Below are positions 31,903 to 38,255 of a stretch of DNA of 38,255 nt, in pieces. This DNA comes from Candidatus Choladousia intestinavium (lineage in GTDB: Bacteria; Bacillota; Clostridia; Lachnospirales; Lachnospiraceae), in contig DVGK01000075.1 of the NCBI GenBank assembly GCA_018712785.1, positions 1-38,255 of the forward strand. The letters run 5' to 3'. The notes beneath the pieces were generated by a model that did no database searches, was not told the origin of the DNA, and was given only the letters and a program-made list of their open reading frames with translations. The first letter of the stretch is position 1; each line of letters starts with the position of its first letter. Both the position numbers and the translations under genes were made by a program.

Positions 31903-33382
31903 TTTCTCTCAATCTCTTTCGCTGTAGTTTTCCGTTTGCGCTTCTGGGGATTTTATCAATGATTTCCACCTCTGCGGGAACGCGTCCAGGTTCAAGATTT
32001 CTTCTCAGATAATCCAAGAAATCCTTTTTATCGAATTTTTCCGGAGCATCGGCAGAAAGAAACAGCTTTGGAACCTGACCGCATACCGGATCCGCCATAG
32101 GAACACAGCAGCAGTCTGCAACACCTGCATACTTGGCGGCAGTTTCCTCGATTTCCTCTGGAGCGATCTTGATCCCCTTATAATTAATCACATCGTCCTT
32201 TCTGCCTAAAACATAGACGCGGCCCTCCTGGTCAATGTACCCAAGATCGCTTGTATACAGTACGCCATTTACCAGCGTCTCACGAGTCAGCTCTTCGCTG
32301 CCGAAATACCCGTTCATCATCATGCTGCCCGACACCGCAATCAGTCCCGGATTCTTCTTGGAGCTCACCATTTCCTGCCGCCGCTCATCCACAATCAGAA
32401 AGGACGCGTTTTTCGAGGGATACCCGATACAGCCGGTATCGTCAAAGGCATTAAAATCCAGGACACAGCTTCTTCCCGCTTCTGTTGAACCGTAAAAATT
32501 GTACAGTCTGGCATTTGGAAGCAGAGCCTTCAGCTGCTGCTTCGTACTGTCCTCCAGAAAGGCGGTTCCGATCTCCATGTATTCAATCCCGCCGGCATGC
32601 TGCTCCAGTCCTTTTCTGGCAATCTTTAAAAGCAGCTGGGCAATGGTAGGCGAAAGATCCAGCGCATTGACGCCGTAGGTATCCATCAGCCTGAAAAACA
32701 GCCCCACATTCATGACCCCGTCTGCCAAAACCACTGTGGCCCCGGAAAAAAGGTTCGCGTAGCAGGTCCTTAAGCCATGGGAATGACTTAAAGGCAGCGG
32801 AACCAGCTCCACCGTATCCGGCGTCATCCTCACACCGGCGCTGATGTTCTCGGCAATGGCCACATTGGCCCGGTCTGAGATCACGATTCCTTTAGGCTGT
32901 CCTGTAGTGCCTGTGGTAAACAATATCTCCGCTGCCCTTCGTTCTCCTGGCGCCTGTCCCTCTGTGCCTTCACAGTACTCTGCCCCGTCATCCGCGAAGG
33001 CCAGGCTCTCCTCCAGAACAGCAGACAGATCATAGAACTTCCCGACCCGGGAATAATCCGTTCTGCCGATGATGCACCTTGCTCCTGTAGCCGCGTAAAC
33101 TCTGCTTACCCGTTCTTCCGTGGCCTTTTTCTCCAGCGGCACAAACACCGCCCCCGCAAACCCACAGGCCAGATCGAGCACCAGATAGTCCGCGTCCTGG
33201 GTGCATTCTGCCAGCACAGAATCCCCCGGCTCTACACCGGCGGTTTCCAACCAGCAGGCCATCCGGCAGGCGGCCCTCTTCAGCTCCTTATACGTATACT
33301 GCCTGTCCTTATCGGCAACAGCGATTTTCTCCGGAAATCTCCTGCTGTTCTCCAGTACGGCAGCTGTAATTGAACTATACAT
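31886..33382 (-). CDS. Adenylate-forming acyl/aminoacyl ligase (DltA role)
   Basis: A 498-residue protein starting at ATG 33382, overlapping the carrier protein gene by 8 bases. It is an ANL-superfamily enzyme: P-loop ILFTTGTTGQPKGIV (153-167), YNFYGSTEAG (294-303), YTSDLGYIDQEGRVYVLGRK with the hinge, and the catalytic lysine Lys485 in SANGKLQR. It should activate a carboxylic acid with ATP and load it on the phosphopantetheine of the adjacent carrier protein. The order ligase/ACP/MBOAT/SGNH mirrors dltA/C/B/D, but the P-loop neighbourhood does not look like a typical D-alanine ligase to me, so the cargo may be a different acid. No thioesterase or condensation domain is present. Confidence 0.88.
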   Translation of the reverse strand: MYSSITAAVLENSRRFPEKIAVADKDRQYTYKELKRAACRMACWLETAGVEPGDSVLAECTQDADYLVLDLACGFAGAVFVPLEKKATEERVSRVYAATGARCIIGRTDYSRVGKFYDLSAVLEESLAFADDGAEYCEGTEGQAPGERRAAEILFTTGTTGQPKGIVISDRANVAIAENISAGVRMTPDTVELVPLPLSHSHGLRTCYANLFSGATVVLADGVMNVGLFFRLMDTYGVNALDLSPTIAQLLLKIARKGLEQHAGGIEYMEIGTAFLEDSTKQQLKALLPNARLYNFYGSTEAGRSCVLDFNAFDDTGCIGYPSKNASFLIVDERRQEMVSSKKNPGLIAVSGSMMMNGYFGSEELTRETLVNGVLYTSDLGYIDQEGRVYVLGRKDDVINYKGIKIAPEEIEETAAKYAGVADCCCVPMADPVCGQVPKLFLSADAPEKFDKKDFLDYLRRNLEPGRVPAEVEIIDKIPRSANGKLQRKRLRENEKKS

Positions 33383-33596
33383 ACCTTTCCACCAGACTTG
33401 TGATCGCGTCTACAGAGTTAAAATTTTCCGGAGTAATCTCTTCATACGGAATGTCAATATTCAGTTCATCCATCAGCTCCGTGGCGATCTCCACCAGGGT
33501 TACAGAATCAATCAAACCCCCGTCAATCAGCTCCGTGGAAGTAAAATCGATGGAATCATCTACGCTCATACAAATTGCCAATACTTTTTCTCTCAT
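33375..33596 (-). CDS. Acyl carrier protein (DltC role)
   Basis: A 73-residue protein starting at ATG 33596; the best ribosome binding site is AAAGGAA, eleven bases upstream. Ser31 in GGLIDSVTLVEIATEL is the phosphopantetheine attachment site, and the helix pattern fits a stand-alone carrier of the ACP/DltC type. It overlaps the ligase gene, so these two are almost surely partners: the ligase loads the carrier, and the MBOAT takes the acyl group from it at the membrane. No fatty acid synthesis genes are nearby, which argues against a role as the housekeeping ACP. Confidence 0.92.
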   Translation of the reverse strand: MREKVLAICMSVDDSIDFTSTELIDGGLIDSVTLVEIATELMDELNIDIPYEEITPENFNSVDAITSLVERYV

Positions 33597-33714
33597 CTTT
33601 TACAGTTCCTTTCCTAATCTCGTCAGCCGGGAAAGCCGCCCTGCCGCGGTTCCACGAAAACCTCTCTGCGCGCAGATACAATGCCCGCCTTCTATCATGC
33701 GCTCTGTGTCTCCG

Positions 33715-35355
33715 TCAAAACGCCCCGTAGACAAAGCTTGCCGCGTCAAATCCCGGCCCGTAGATTCCCAGAATCAACAGTGAAAACAGCGCTCCGTAAT
33801 AAAAGGCCCACCGGATCAGAAGCTTCTGGCTCCCGATCCGATCACGGATCGCCACGCCCCGCTCATGCAGAAAATCCACAAACAGCATAAGGATGACGCC
33901 GGCAGCAGCTACATAAAAATCCTTCTGGTCAAGGCCGTATGTATATAAGCTTCCGTCAAACAAGGTCCACAGACGGCTTTCCGCAAACATCTGCCTCCAC
34001 AGAAGCCCGCAGCCGGCCAGGCCGCCCGCCACTGTAAAGGTCCGGCCTATGGCAAACAGCAGATACGTCCTGAGGGCCTGAAAGGTCCGGTAGGCCTTTC
34101 TGTCCGTATGGATCTTCAGAACCCGGAGCAGCCTGGCAAAAAGTGGCTTCGCCTCCTTGGCTCCTGTCATCAGAACACACCAGTACAGGCCCCAGACAAG
34201 GTAGTCAATCCCTGTACCGTGCCACAAGCCCGTAAACAGCCAGACTGCCATAAGAGGGGCAAGGGCCTTCAGAAAGGAGGAAAGCCAGCGCTTTCCGCTT
34301 TTTTTCATCCGGCTCATATGCCTGACAAATTTAGGATTCATAGCAATAGGAAGATAGATATACTCTTTTGACCAGGCCCCCAAGGTAATATGCCACCTGG
34401 CCCAAAACTCCTGGGCGTCTCTGGCAAACAGAGGCTGACGGAAATTCTCGGCCAGTTCGATTCCCATAGCCTGGGAAATTCCTCTTACAAGATCCATACA
34501 GCCGCTGAAATCCGCGTAAAGCTGCAGCACACACAGAAGCACCGCGAGAAGGACTTCCACCCCGGCAAAATTTCCCGGGTCGTCAAATACCGCCGATGTA
34601 TACAGAACCAGCCGGTCCGCGACGATCATTTTCTTCATATAGCCCCAGAGCATCAGCTGCAGTCCCCGGCAGACCCGTTCATACTGAAAGGCCGGCAGAT
34701 TCTTCAGCTGCTTCAGCAGCGTCTCGTACTTGCTGATAGGGCCCTGAACAATATGCGGGAAATAAGTCATCACCGTAAAAAGATCCAGGAAATTATGCTC
34801 AGCCTTTGTCTTTCTCCAGTATACATCCAGAATATACCCGATGGCTGACAGGCTGTAATAGGAAATTCCCAGGGGAACAAGGATCCCCTTCCGCTGGATC
34901 ACCTCCGCCAGCGTCTCCACCGGCATCAGACCCGCCAGCCTTCCGATTTTAACAAAAATCCAGATTCCAAGTATGAAAATTAAGGCCGCGAGAAGATACT
35001 TTTTCGCCTTCCTTTTGTACGCCTGCAGACGAACCGCCTGTTCCCTGGGAGACAGCTCCTGTTTCTCTTCCTCGAAGCCCCGGTAAACCTTTTCCATCCG
35101 TCCTGCTGCCCAGTAGGTCGCCGCCGCTGTAACCGCTACAATCCCCGCGGCAGCCCAGCCGGACCAGAGATAAAACACAAGGTTTCCTGCCAGAATCCAT
35201 CTTTTTTTGATTCTGGGACTTCTGAGCAGAAAATACACGCACAGGAAAACGAACAGAAAAATGAAAAATATGGCTGAATTATATTCCATATCCGCTTTTT
35301 TCAGAAGGGCCGCGATATATTCCGTCCAGGTGTAATGCCAGGTTTCTTTTACCAT
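33715..35355 (-). CDS. MBOAT-family O-acyltransferase with C-terminal acyl-shuttle motif (DltB/DltX role)
   Basis: A 546-residue polytopic protein starting at ATG 35355 behind GAGGAG. The MBOAT core shows QLYADFSGCMDLVRGISQAM (about 278-297), EFWARWHITLGAWSKEYIYL with His322, and WLFTGLWHGTGIDYLVWGL with His379, the pattern of the AlgI/DltB branch. These enzymes take an acyl group from a cytosolic thioester and pass it through the membrane. The last six residues are FVYGAF (541-546), matching the FxYxxF hexapeptide whose tyrosine carries the acyl group outside the membrane. In Dlt this motif is on the separate micropeptide DltX; in other systems it is fused to the MBOAT, as here. Tyr543 is the predicted shuttle residue. 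The neighbouring SGNH protein would be the acceptor of the acyl group. Confidence 0.93.
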   Translation of the reverse strand: MVKETWHYTWTEYIAALLKKADMEYNSAIFFIFLFVFLCVYFLLRSPRIKKRWILAGNLVFYLWSGWAAAGIVAVTAAATYWAAGRMEKVYRGFEEEKQELSPREQAVRLQAYKRKAKKYLLAALIFILGIWIFVKIGRLAGLMPVETLAEVIQRKGILVPLGISYYSLSAIGYILDVYWRKTKAEHNFLDLFTVMTYFPHIVQGPISKYETLLKQLKNLPAFQYERVCRGLQLMLWGYMKKMIVADRLVLYTSAVFDDPGNFAGVEVLLAVLLCVLQLYADFSGCMDLVRGISQAMGIELAENFRQPLFARDAQEFWARWHITLGAWSKEYIYLPIAMNPKFVRHMSRMKKSGKRWLSSFLKALAPLMAVWLFTGLWHGTGIDYLVWGLYWCVLMTGAKEAKPLFARLLRVLKIHTDRKAYRTFQALRTYLLFAIGRTFTVAGGLAGCGLLWRQMFAESRLWTLFDGSLYTYGLDQKDFYVAAAGVILMLFVDFLHERGVAIRDRIGSQKLLIRWAFYYGALFSLLILGIYGPGFDAASFVYGAF

Positions 35356-35370
35356 TTTTTACAGTCTCCT

Positions 35371-37569
35371 CTAATTTACGAATCCCGCGTGGGCATCATC
35401 GCCGAATGCGGCAAAATCAATGACTTCCCCGGTATTTTTATTATAGACTGCCAGATTGATTCCTCTGATTCTCAGGGAATATTCCGCGTCATCTATCTCA
35501 ATCGAAGAAACACCGCCGGAATTCGTCCCGCTGCTGCTGACCTTATAAGAAAGCCCTTCCTCCTGAATCACCGCTCCCTGGGAATCAATCCTCTCCGTTA
35601 CAACCTCCCCGCCGTCAATGACGCCGATATAGGATTCACCCGTCTGGATTCCGCCAAGCTCCTCCAGTCCAAGCTCCGCTATCTGCTCTCTGTTCTCCTC
35701 ATCAAAGAGAAACGCCGCGTCTCCCTGAGCAGCCAGCAGAATAATATAGTTTTCATCTGACATTAAAGCGCTCAGATACTGATTCAGACCTGAGCCGTCG
35801 TAAGTCTCCATCTGCTGGTCCAGGCTTTTGATCTTATAAGAATCCTCCGCCCTGCAGTTATACAGATACAGAGATCTTAACTGTCCCGTCAGGTTCATAG
35901 GATCGGTTCCCGCTTCCAGCGCTTCCTCCAGGGCCTCCTCCAGATCCTGAGGCGTTCTGGTGGAAGAGGCGCAGGTGTCAAAATAAGCTTCGTCTACCAC
36001 CCTGCTGTTTTGATTGTCATATACGACGATATTCAGCCCTCGGTGCTCCGGAGAGTATTCTGTTTCCCCAATCACGCAGGAAGAAGTGTCTCCCATGGTA
36101 GCCCCGCCGCTGACCAGAGTGTAAAAGGCTCCGTCCGGCAGCTGGCCGCTGTATTCCAGCGGTCCTTCTTCCTCCTGAGTTTTCTCACTCTCCAGAGCGT
36201 TTTCCAGCAGCTCTTCCTCCAGGGCAGACTCAACGATTTCCAGATCGTTATTCAAACCGGCTGTATCACTAGTCCCCGTCTGTGCATCCGGGTCATGAGC
36301 GCTGGCCTCATAGACCACCTGTCCATTTTCCACAACCGCCAGGTAGGAATCTCTGTACTGCAGCTCTGAAAGCTTTTCCAGCCCCAGCTGAGCAAAAGCG
36401 TCTCTCTGTTCCTCCGTCAGAGAATAGGTTCCGTCGTCCATCACAGAGATAAGAATCGTATAATCTTCAAGGCTGCTGACTGTCTGAATGTATTCACATG
36501 GATCCTCAATAGCATTCAGTTCAATGGAAAGGATCCTTCTGTGATAGTCAGCTAAATCTTCCTCCAGGAAAGAATATTCCTCCATTCCCCGGACGTCTGT
36601 GGCATCGCAGTTTTCCGTGAGATACTGGCCGAACCAGTCCGTCAGCTTCGCCGCGCCGTAATAATTCATATGAGCCTCATCCCGGCTGTCCGTGGCCTCA
36701 ACATAGCCGGACTCCTCCAGATAGGGACTGTAATTAAAGTCAATAAAAGCCAGTTCGTAGTCATCCGCGATTTCCTGCACCGCATTGTGGGCGATATCCG
36801 TCCAGTTGGCGCTTCCCGGGGTTTTCGTCAGAATCAGCTCCAGCCCCTGCTCCTGGCAGAACTCAATCATCTTTTTCAGATAGAGCAGCGCTTCCTTCTT
36901 GAGGAGCTGTTTCCCCGCCTCCTCATCAGGAAGATAATCCGGAATCCCTATCTCCTGATACGCAGTATAATCAATGACCTGTTCCGTAGCGAAATTATAG
37001 CCTCTTACGCTGGTGTCCACATCATAGTCCAGGATCTCAAAGTCCGTGGCGTTCAGCTCCTTCCACCTGGTATGATAGGAAACAATGGGAAAAAGATAGG
37101 CAAGAAAATCATCCAGGGTATCCGTACACGCCTTGATGGCCTCCAGTTTGTTTCCCGAAAAGCGCATTTCCATGAGAGCCTTTTGATAATAGGCCTCATC
37201 CGGAATGCTCCGCAGCATGGAGACATCCAGCACCACAGTCTTCAGCGTATCGGAATGGTACTGGTAAGCCTCAGCCAGCCAATAGTAGGAGGCCAGCATG
37301 GGCTGCTGCTCTGTGGCAAGATTCCAGGCACAGATCCCATAATCCTCATACAGCTCCATAGGCGTAAAGCCATTAATGGCGATACTGGCCCCCAAAAAAA
37401 CCGTCTCAATGGTATTCTCCGGCTGCTCATAAAAGCCGTGAATCGTATCGTAATTATTCCATTCCAGCCAAACCGGCTGAAACAAAAGGTTTACTCCCCC
37501 AAACAGAAGAACTGATATAAGAGAAAATATACATACCCTGCCGGCATGAATAGCCTTTAAAATCTTCAA
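35371..37569 (-). CDS. Membrane-anchored SGNH transferase (DltD role) with repeated ILEI-like modules
   Basis: A protein of 732 residues from a TTG start at 37569, chosen because CGAGGTG lies six bases upstream; ATG at 37590 would give 739 residues but has no ribosome binding site. Residue numbers here use the longer form. An N-terminal membrane anchor (about 18-40) precedes an extracytoplasmic SGNH-like domain (about 60-330): VFLGASIAINGF with candidate nucleophile Ser69, and DEAHMNYYGAAKLTDW with Asp304/His307 of the DxxH motif. The rest (about 350-739) has two copies of a paired unit: ILISVMDDGTYSL to SYLAVVENG (377-424) plus HRGLNIVVYDNQNSRVVDEA (516-535), and IILLAAQGDAAFLF to SYIGVIDGG (616-661) plus IRGINLAVYNKNTGEVIDFA (708-727). 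These resemble the two halves of ILEI/FAM3 domains in swapped order. It probably moves the acyl group from the MBOAT tyrosine to a surface polymer. Confidence 0.85.
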   Translation of the reverse strand: MKILKAIHAGRVCIFSLISVLLFGGVNLLFQPVWLEWNNYDTIHGFYEQPENTIETVFLGASIAINGFTPMELYEDYGICAWNLATEQQPMLASYYWLAEAYQYHSDTLKTVVLDVSMLRSIPDEAYYQKALMEMRFSGNKLEAIKACTDTLDDFLAYLFPIVSYHTRWKELNATDFEILDYDVDTSVRGYNFATEQVIDYTAYQEIGIPDYLPDEEAGKQLLKKEALLYLKKMIEFCQEQGLELILTKTPGSANWTDIAHNAVQEIADDYELAFIDFNYSPYLEESGYVEATDSRDEAHMNYYGAAKLTDWFGQYLTENCDATDVRGMEEYSFLEEDLADYHRRILSIELNAIEDPCEYIQTVSSLEDYTILISVMDDGTYSLTEEQRDAFAQLGLEKLSELQYRDSYLAVVENGQVVYEASAHDPDAQTGTSDTAGLNNDLEIVESALEEELLENALESEKTQEEEGPLEYSGQLPDGAFYTLVSGGATMGDTSSCVIGETEYSPEHRGLNIVVYDNQNSRVVDEAYFDTCASSTRTPQDLEEALEEALEAGTDPMNLTGQLRSLYLYNCRAEDSYKIKSLDQQMETYDGSGLNQYLSALMSDENYIILLAAQGDAAFLFDEENREQIAELGLEELGGIQTGESYIGVIDGGEVVTERIDSQGAVIQEEGLSYKVSSSGTNSGGVSSIEIDDAEYSLRIRGINLAVYNKNTGEVIDFAAFGDDAHAGFVN

Positions 37570-37652
37570 GTTAACACCTCGGCTTCTCATTGGATTGTGT
37601 ATTTTCAGAAAACAGGCCGAAGTCCTGCCTCTTTTTCGTTTCGGACTTTTCC

Positions 37653-37681
37653 AGTATAGCAGAAAAATCTGTAAGCATCAA
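37653..37681 (-). promoter_or_regulatory. Promoter of the Dlt-like operon
   Basis: On the minus strand TTGATG (37681-37676) and TATACT (37658-37653) are separated by 17 bases. Transcription would start near 37646, about 77 bases before the SGNH protein start, and no strong terminator is seen until 30434-30478, so all five genes can be one transcript. Confidence 0.65.
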
Positions 37682-37700
37682 AAGAAACCGCCAAATCTTT

Positions 37701-37896
37701 CCGTCATTTTGACGGTGGATAACTTTTTCTGTTTTTCCATGCCTTTCTGCTTAAACTCCATACATTTTCCTATAAAAAAATTAAAAATCAGAGTCTTCTT
37801 TCGAAAAAAATTCAAAAAAAAGGCCGCCGGTAGAAAAATCAGACAGTTATCCACCGTTTTTTCAAGAGGATAGTGGAAAACTTTCTCTGTTTTGAC
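37701..37896. repeat. Three related GTGGATAACT-type repeats with DnaA-box-like cores
   Basis: In the gene-free stretch upstream of the Dlt-like operon promoter, ACGGTGGATAACT occurs at 37712-37724 (plus) and again at 37857-37845 (minus), forming a perfect 13-bp inverted repeat. A degenerate direct copy, TAGTGGAAAACTTTCTCTG, lies at 37871-37889. The first two contain TTATCCACC, one base from the DnaA box TTATNCACA; the third gives TTTTCCACT. A small palindrome CCGTCATTTTGACGG (37701-37715) touches the first copy. The space between is very A/T rich. DnaA binding is inference. Confidence 0.55.
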
Positions 37897-37908
37897 GAAA
37901 TGAAATAG

Positions 37909-38062
37909 GGGAAGCCTGTGGCCAGCTTGACGCGCATGGCTCCTACAGACTTCCCACTTCTTTTGACATCCGCAGATATGATAGGGTGGAGGAATTTACC
38001 GATTTCCTCCCTGAGCCTTCCCGGGGCAGACTGGAAAAGCGATCCGCTGCAAGGGGCTTTCC
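37909..38062. other. Gene-free stretch with three hairpins downstream of the LacI-family gene
   Basis: Hairpins seen are GGGAAG/CTTCCC (37909-37955, with CTGT/ACAG and GCCA/TGGC inside), GGAGGAA/TTCCTCC (37988-38010) and CTGGAAAAGC/GCTTTCCAG (38031-38063). None is followed by a good T run on the minus strand, so the actual end of the LacI-family transcript is unclear. I see no credible open frame or tRNA between 37591 and 38065. Confidence 0.4.
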
Positions 38063-38065
38063 AGA

Positions 38066-38255
38066 CTATTTATAAATCTGGATATTTTTTATAGATTCTC
38101 TCGAGACAAGCTGAGTTTGTCTTACATAATAAAAATGTTTCATCTCTTCCGGTTGCTTCATTAACTTCAGTAAAAGCGAATATATATCATATGCCATTTC
38201 ATCATGGGAAATGTGAATCGCTGTAATGCCAAACAACTCGATCCAGTCGCTGTCG
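38066..38255 (-). CDS. LacI-family transcriptional regulator, C-terminal fragment (5' end beyond window)
   Basis: The minus frame is open from the right edge to a TAG at 38068-38066, giving the last 62 residues of a protein. It begins DSDWIELFGITAIHISHDEM, followed by AYDIYSLLLKLM and ends VRQTQLVSRESIKNIQIYK. The pattern 'sdw..l....T.i....e.a..a...L' and the closing 'v...lv.ReS' are typical of the C-terminal part of the sugar-binding domain of LacI/GalR regulators. The DNA-binding domain and ligand-binding residues lie outside the window, so neither effector nor target can be told. Confidence 0.75.
   Translation of the reverse strand, partial: DSDWIELFGITAIHISHDEMAYDIYSLLLKLMKQPEEMKHFYYVRQTQLVSRESIKNIQIYK

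Noticed and set aside
33600-33698. A 32-codon minus-strand frame between the MBOAT and carrier protein genes (begins MIEGGHCICAQRGF), tested as a DltX-like micropeptide.
   Set aside because: It is arginine-rich with no membrane segment and no FxYxxF end, and the shuttle motif is already on the MBOAT. Its ribosome binding site is weak.
37595-37873. A 92-codon plus-strand frame through the A/T-rich stretch upstream of the Dlt-like operon.
   Set aside because: Ends in a run of Lys/Phe from poly-A and poly-T tracts, crosses the operon promoter and the repeats, and has no ribosome binding site.
37909-37955. A GGGAAG/CTTCCC hairpin considered as terminator of the LacI-family gene.
   Set aside because: No T run follows on the minus strand; kept only as an unassigned hairpin.

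Overview
The window looks like chromosome from an anaerobic, low-oxygen-adapted Firmicute, most likely a Lachnospiraceae-type Clostridium. The reasons are AddAB instead of RecBCD, a WhiA/RapZ operon, strong AAGGAGG-type ribosome binding sites, an iron-sulphur two-subunit L-serine dehydratase, rubrerythrin and bacteriohemerythrin. Gene content is dense and mostly on the minus strand. I see no tRNA, rRNA, insertion sequence, prophage or CRISPR array. The family assignment comes from reading the sequence, not from a database search.

Layout, left to right. 1-3492 (minus): a cobalamin-riboswitch-controlled operon of an exported CbiK-type cobaltochelatase, an exported NEAT-like two-module protein and an ABC substrate-binding protein cut by the window edge. 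3630-6257 (plus): methylmalonate-semialdehyde dehydrogenase and an IclR regulator, ending in a strong terminator. 6341-9110 (minus): vWA protein, macro domain protein with an HTH-like C-terminus, and ADP-ribosylglycohydrolase, a probable ADP-ribose reversal operon. 9347-9748 (plus): bacteriohemerythrin. 9833-10928 (minus): rubrerythrin with a palindromic operator over its -10, and a GNAT acetyltransferase. 11076-14163 (minus): murB-rapZ-whiA-HPr-like, where the HPr has lost its catalytic histidine (Crh-like) and yvcK is absent. 14176-25780 (minus): addB-addA, a GtrA-YfhO fusion membrane protein and a PLP aminotransferase, closely packed. 25952-28751 (minus): an NDP-sugar nucleotidyltransferase and an AAA-ATPase/PD-(D/E)XK protein. 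28832-30431 (minus): sdaAB-sdaAA.

30502-37681 (minus) is the most interesting part: a five-gene operon that reads as a Dlt-like machine for acylating an extracellular polymer. It holds an SGNH transferase (DltD role), an MBOAT (DltB role) whose last six residues are FVYGAF, an acyl carrier protein (DltC role), an adenylate-forming ligase (DltA role) and a DASS-type carboxylate transporter. The FxYxxF tail matches the C-terminal acyl-shuttle hexapeptide known from DltX and from MBOATs with a fused shuttle, so one protein appears to do the DltB and DltX jobs. The SGNH protein carries a long C-terminal part with two repeats resembling ILEI/FAM3 (interleukin-like EMT inducer) modules. The cargo is not identifiable from sequence; the linked transporter makes a carboxylate a reasonable guess.

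The right end (37591-38065) is a gene-free 475-base stretch with repeated GTGGATAACT-type motifs resembling DnaA boxes, followed by the 3' end of a LacI-family regulator gene running in from outside the window.
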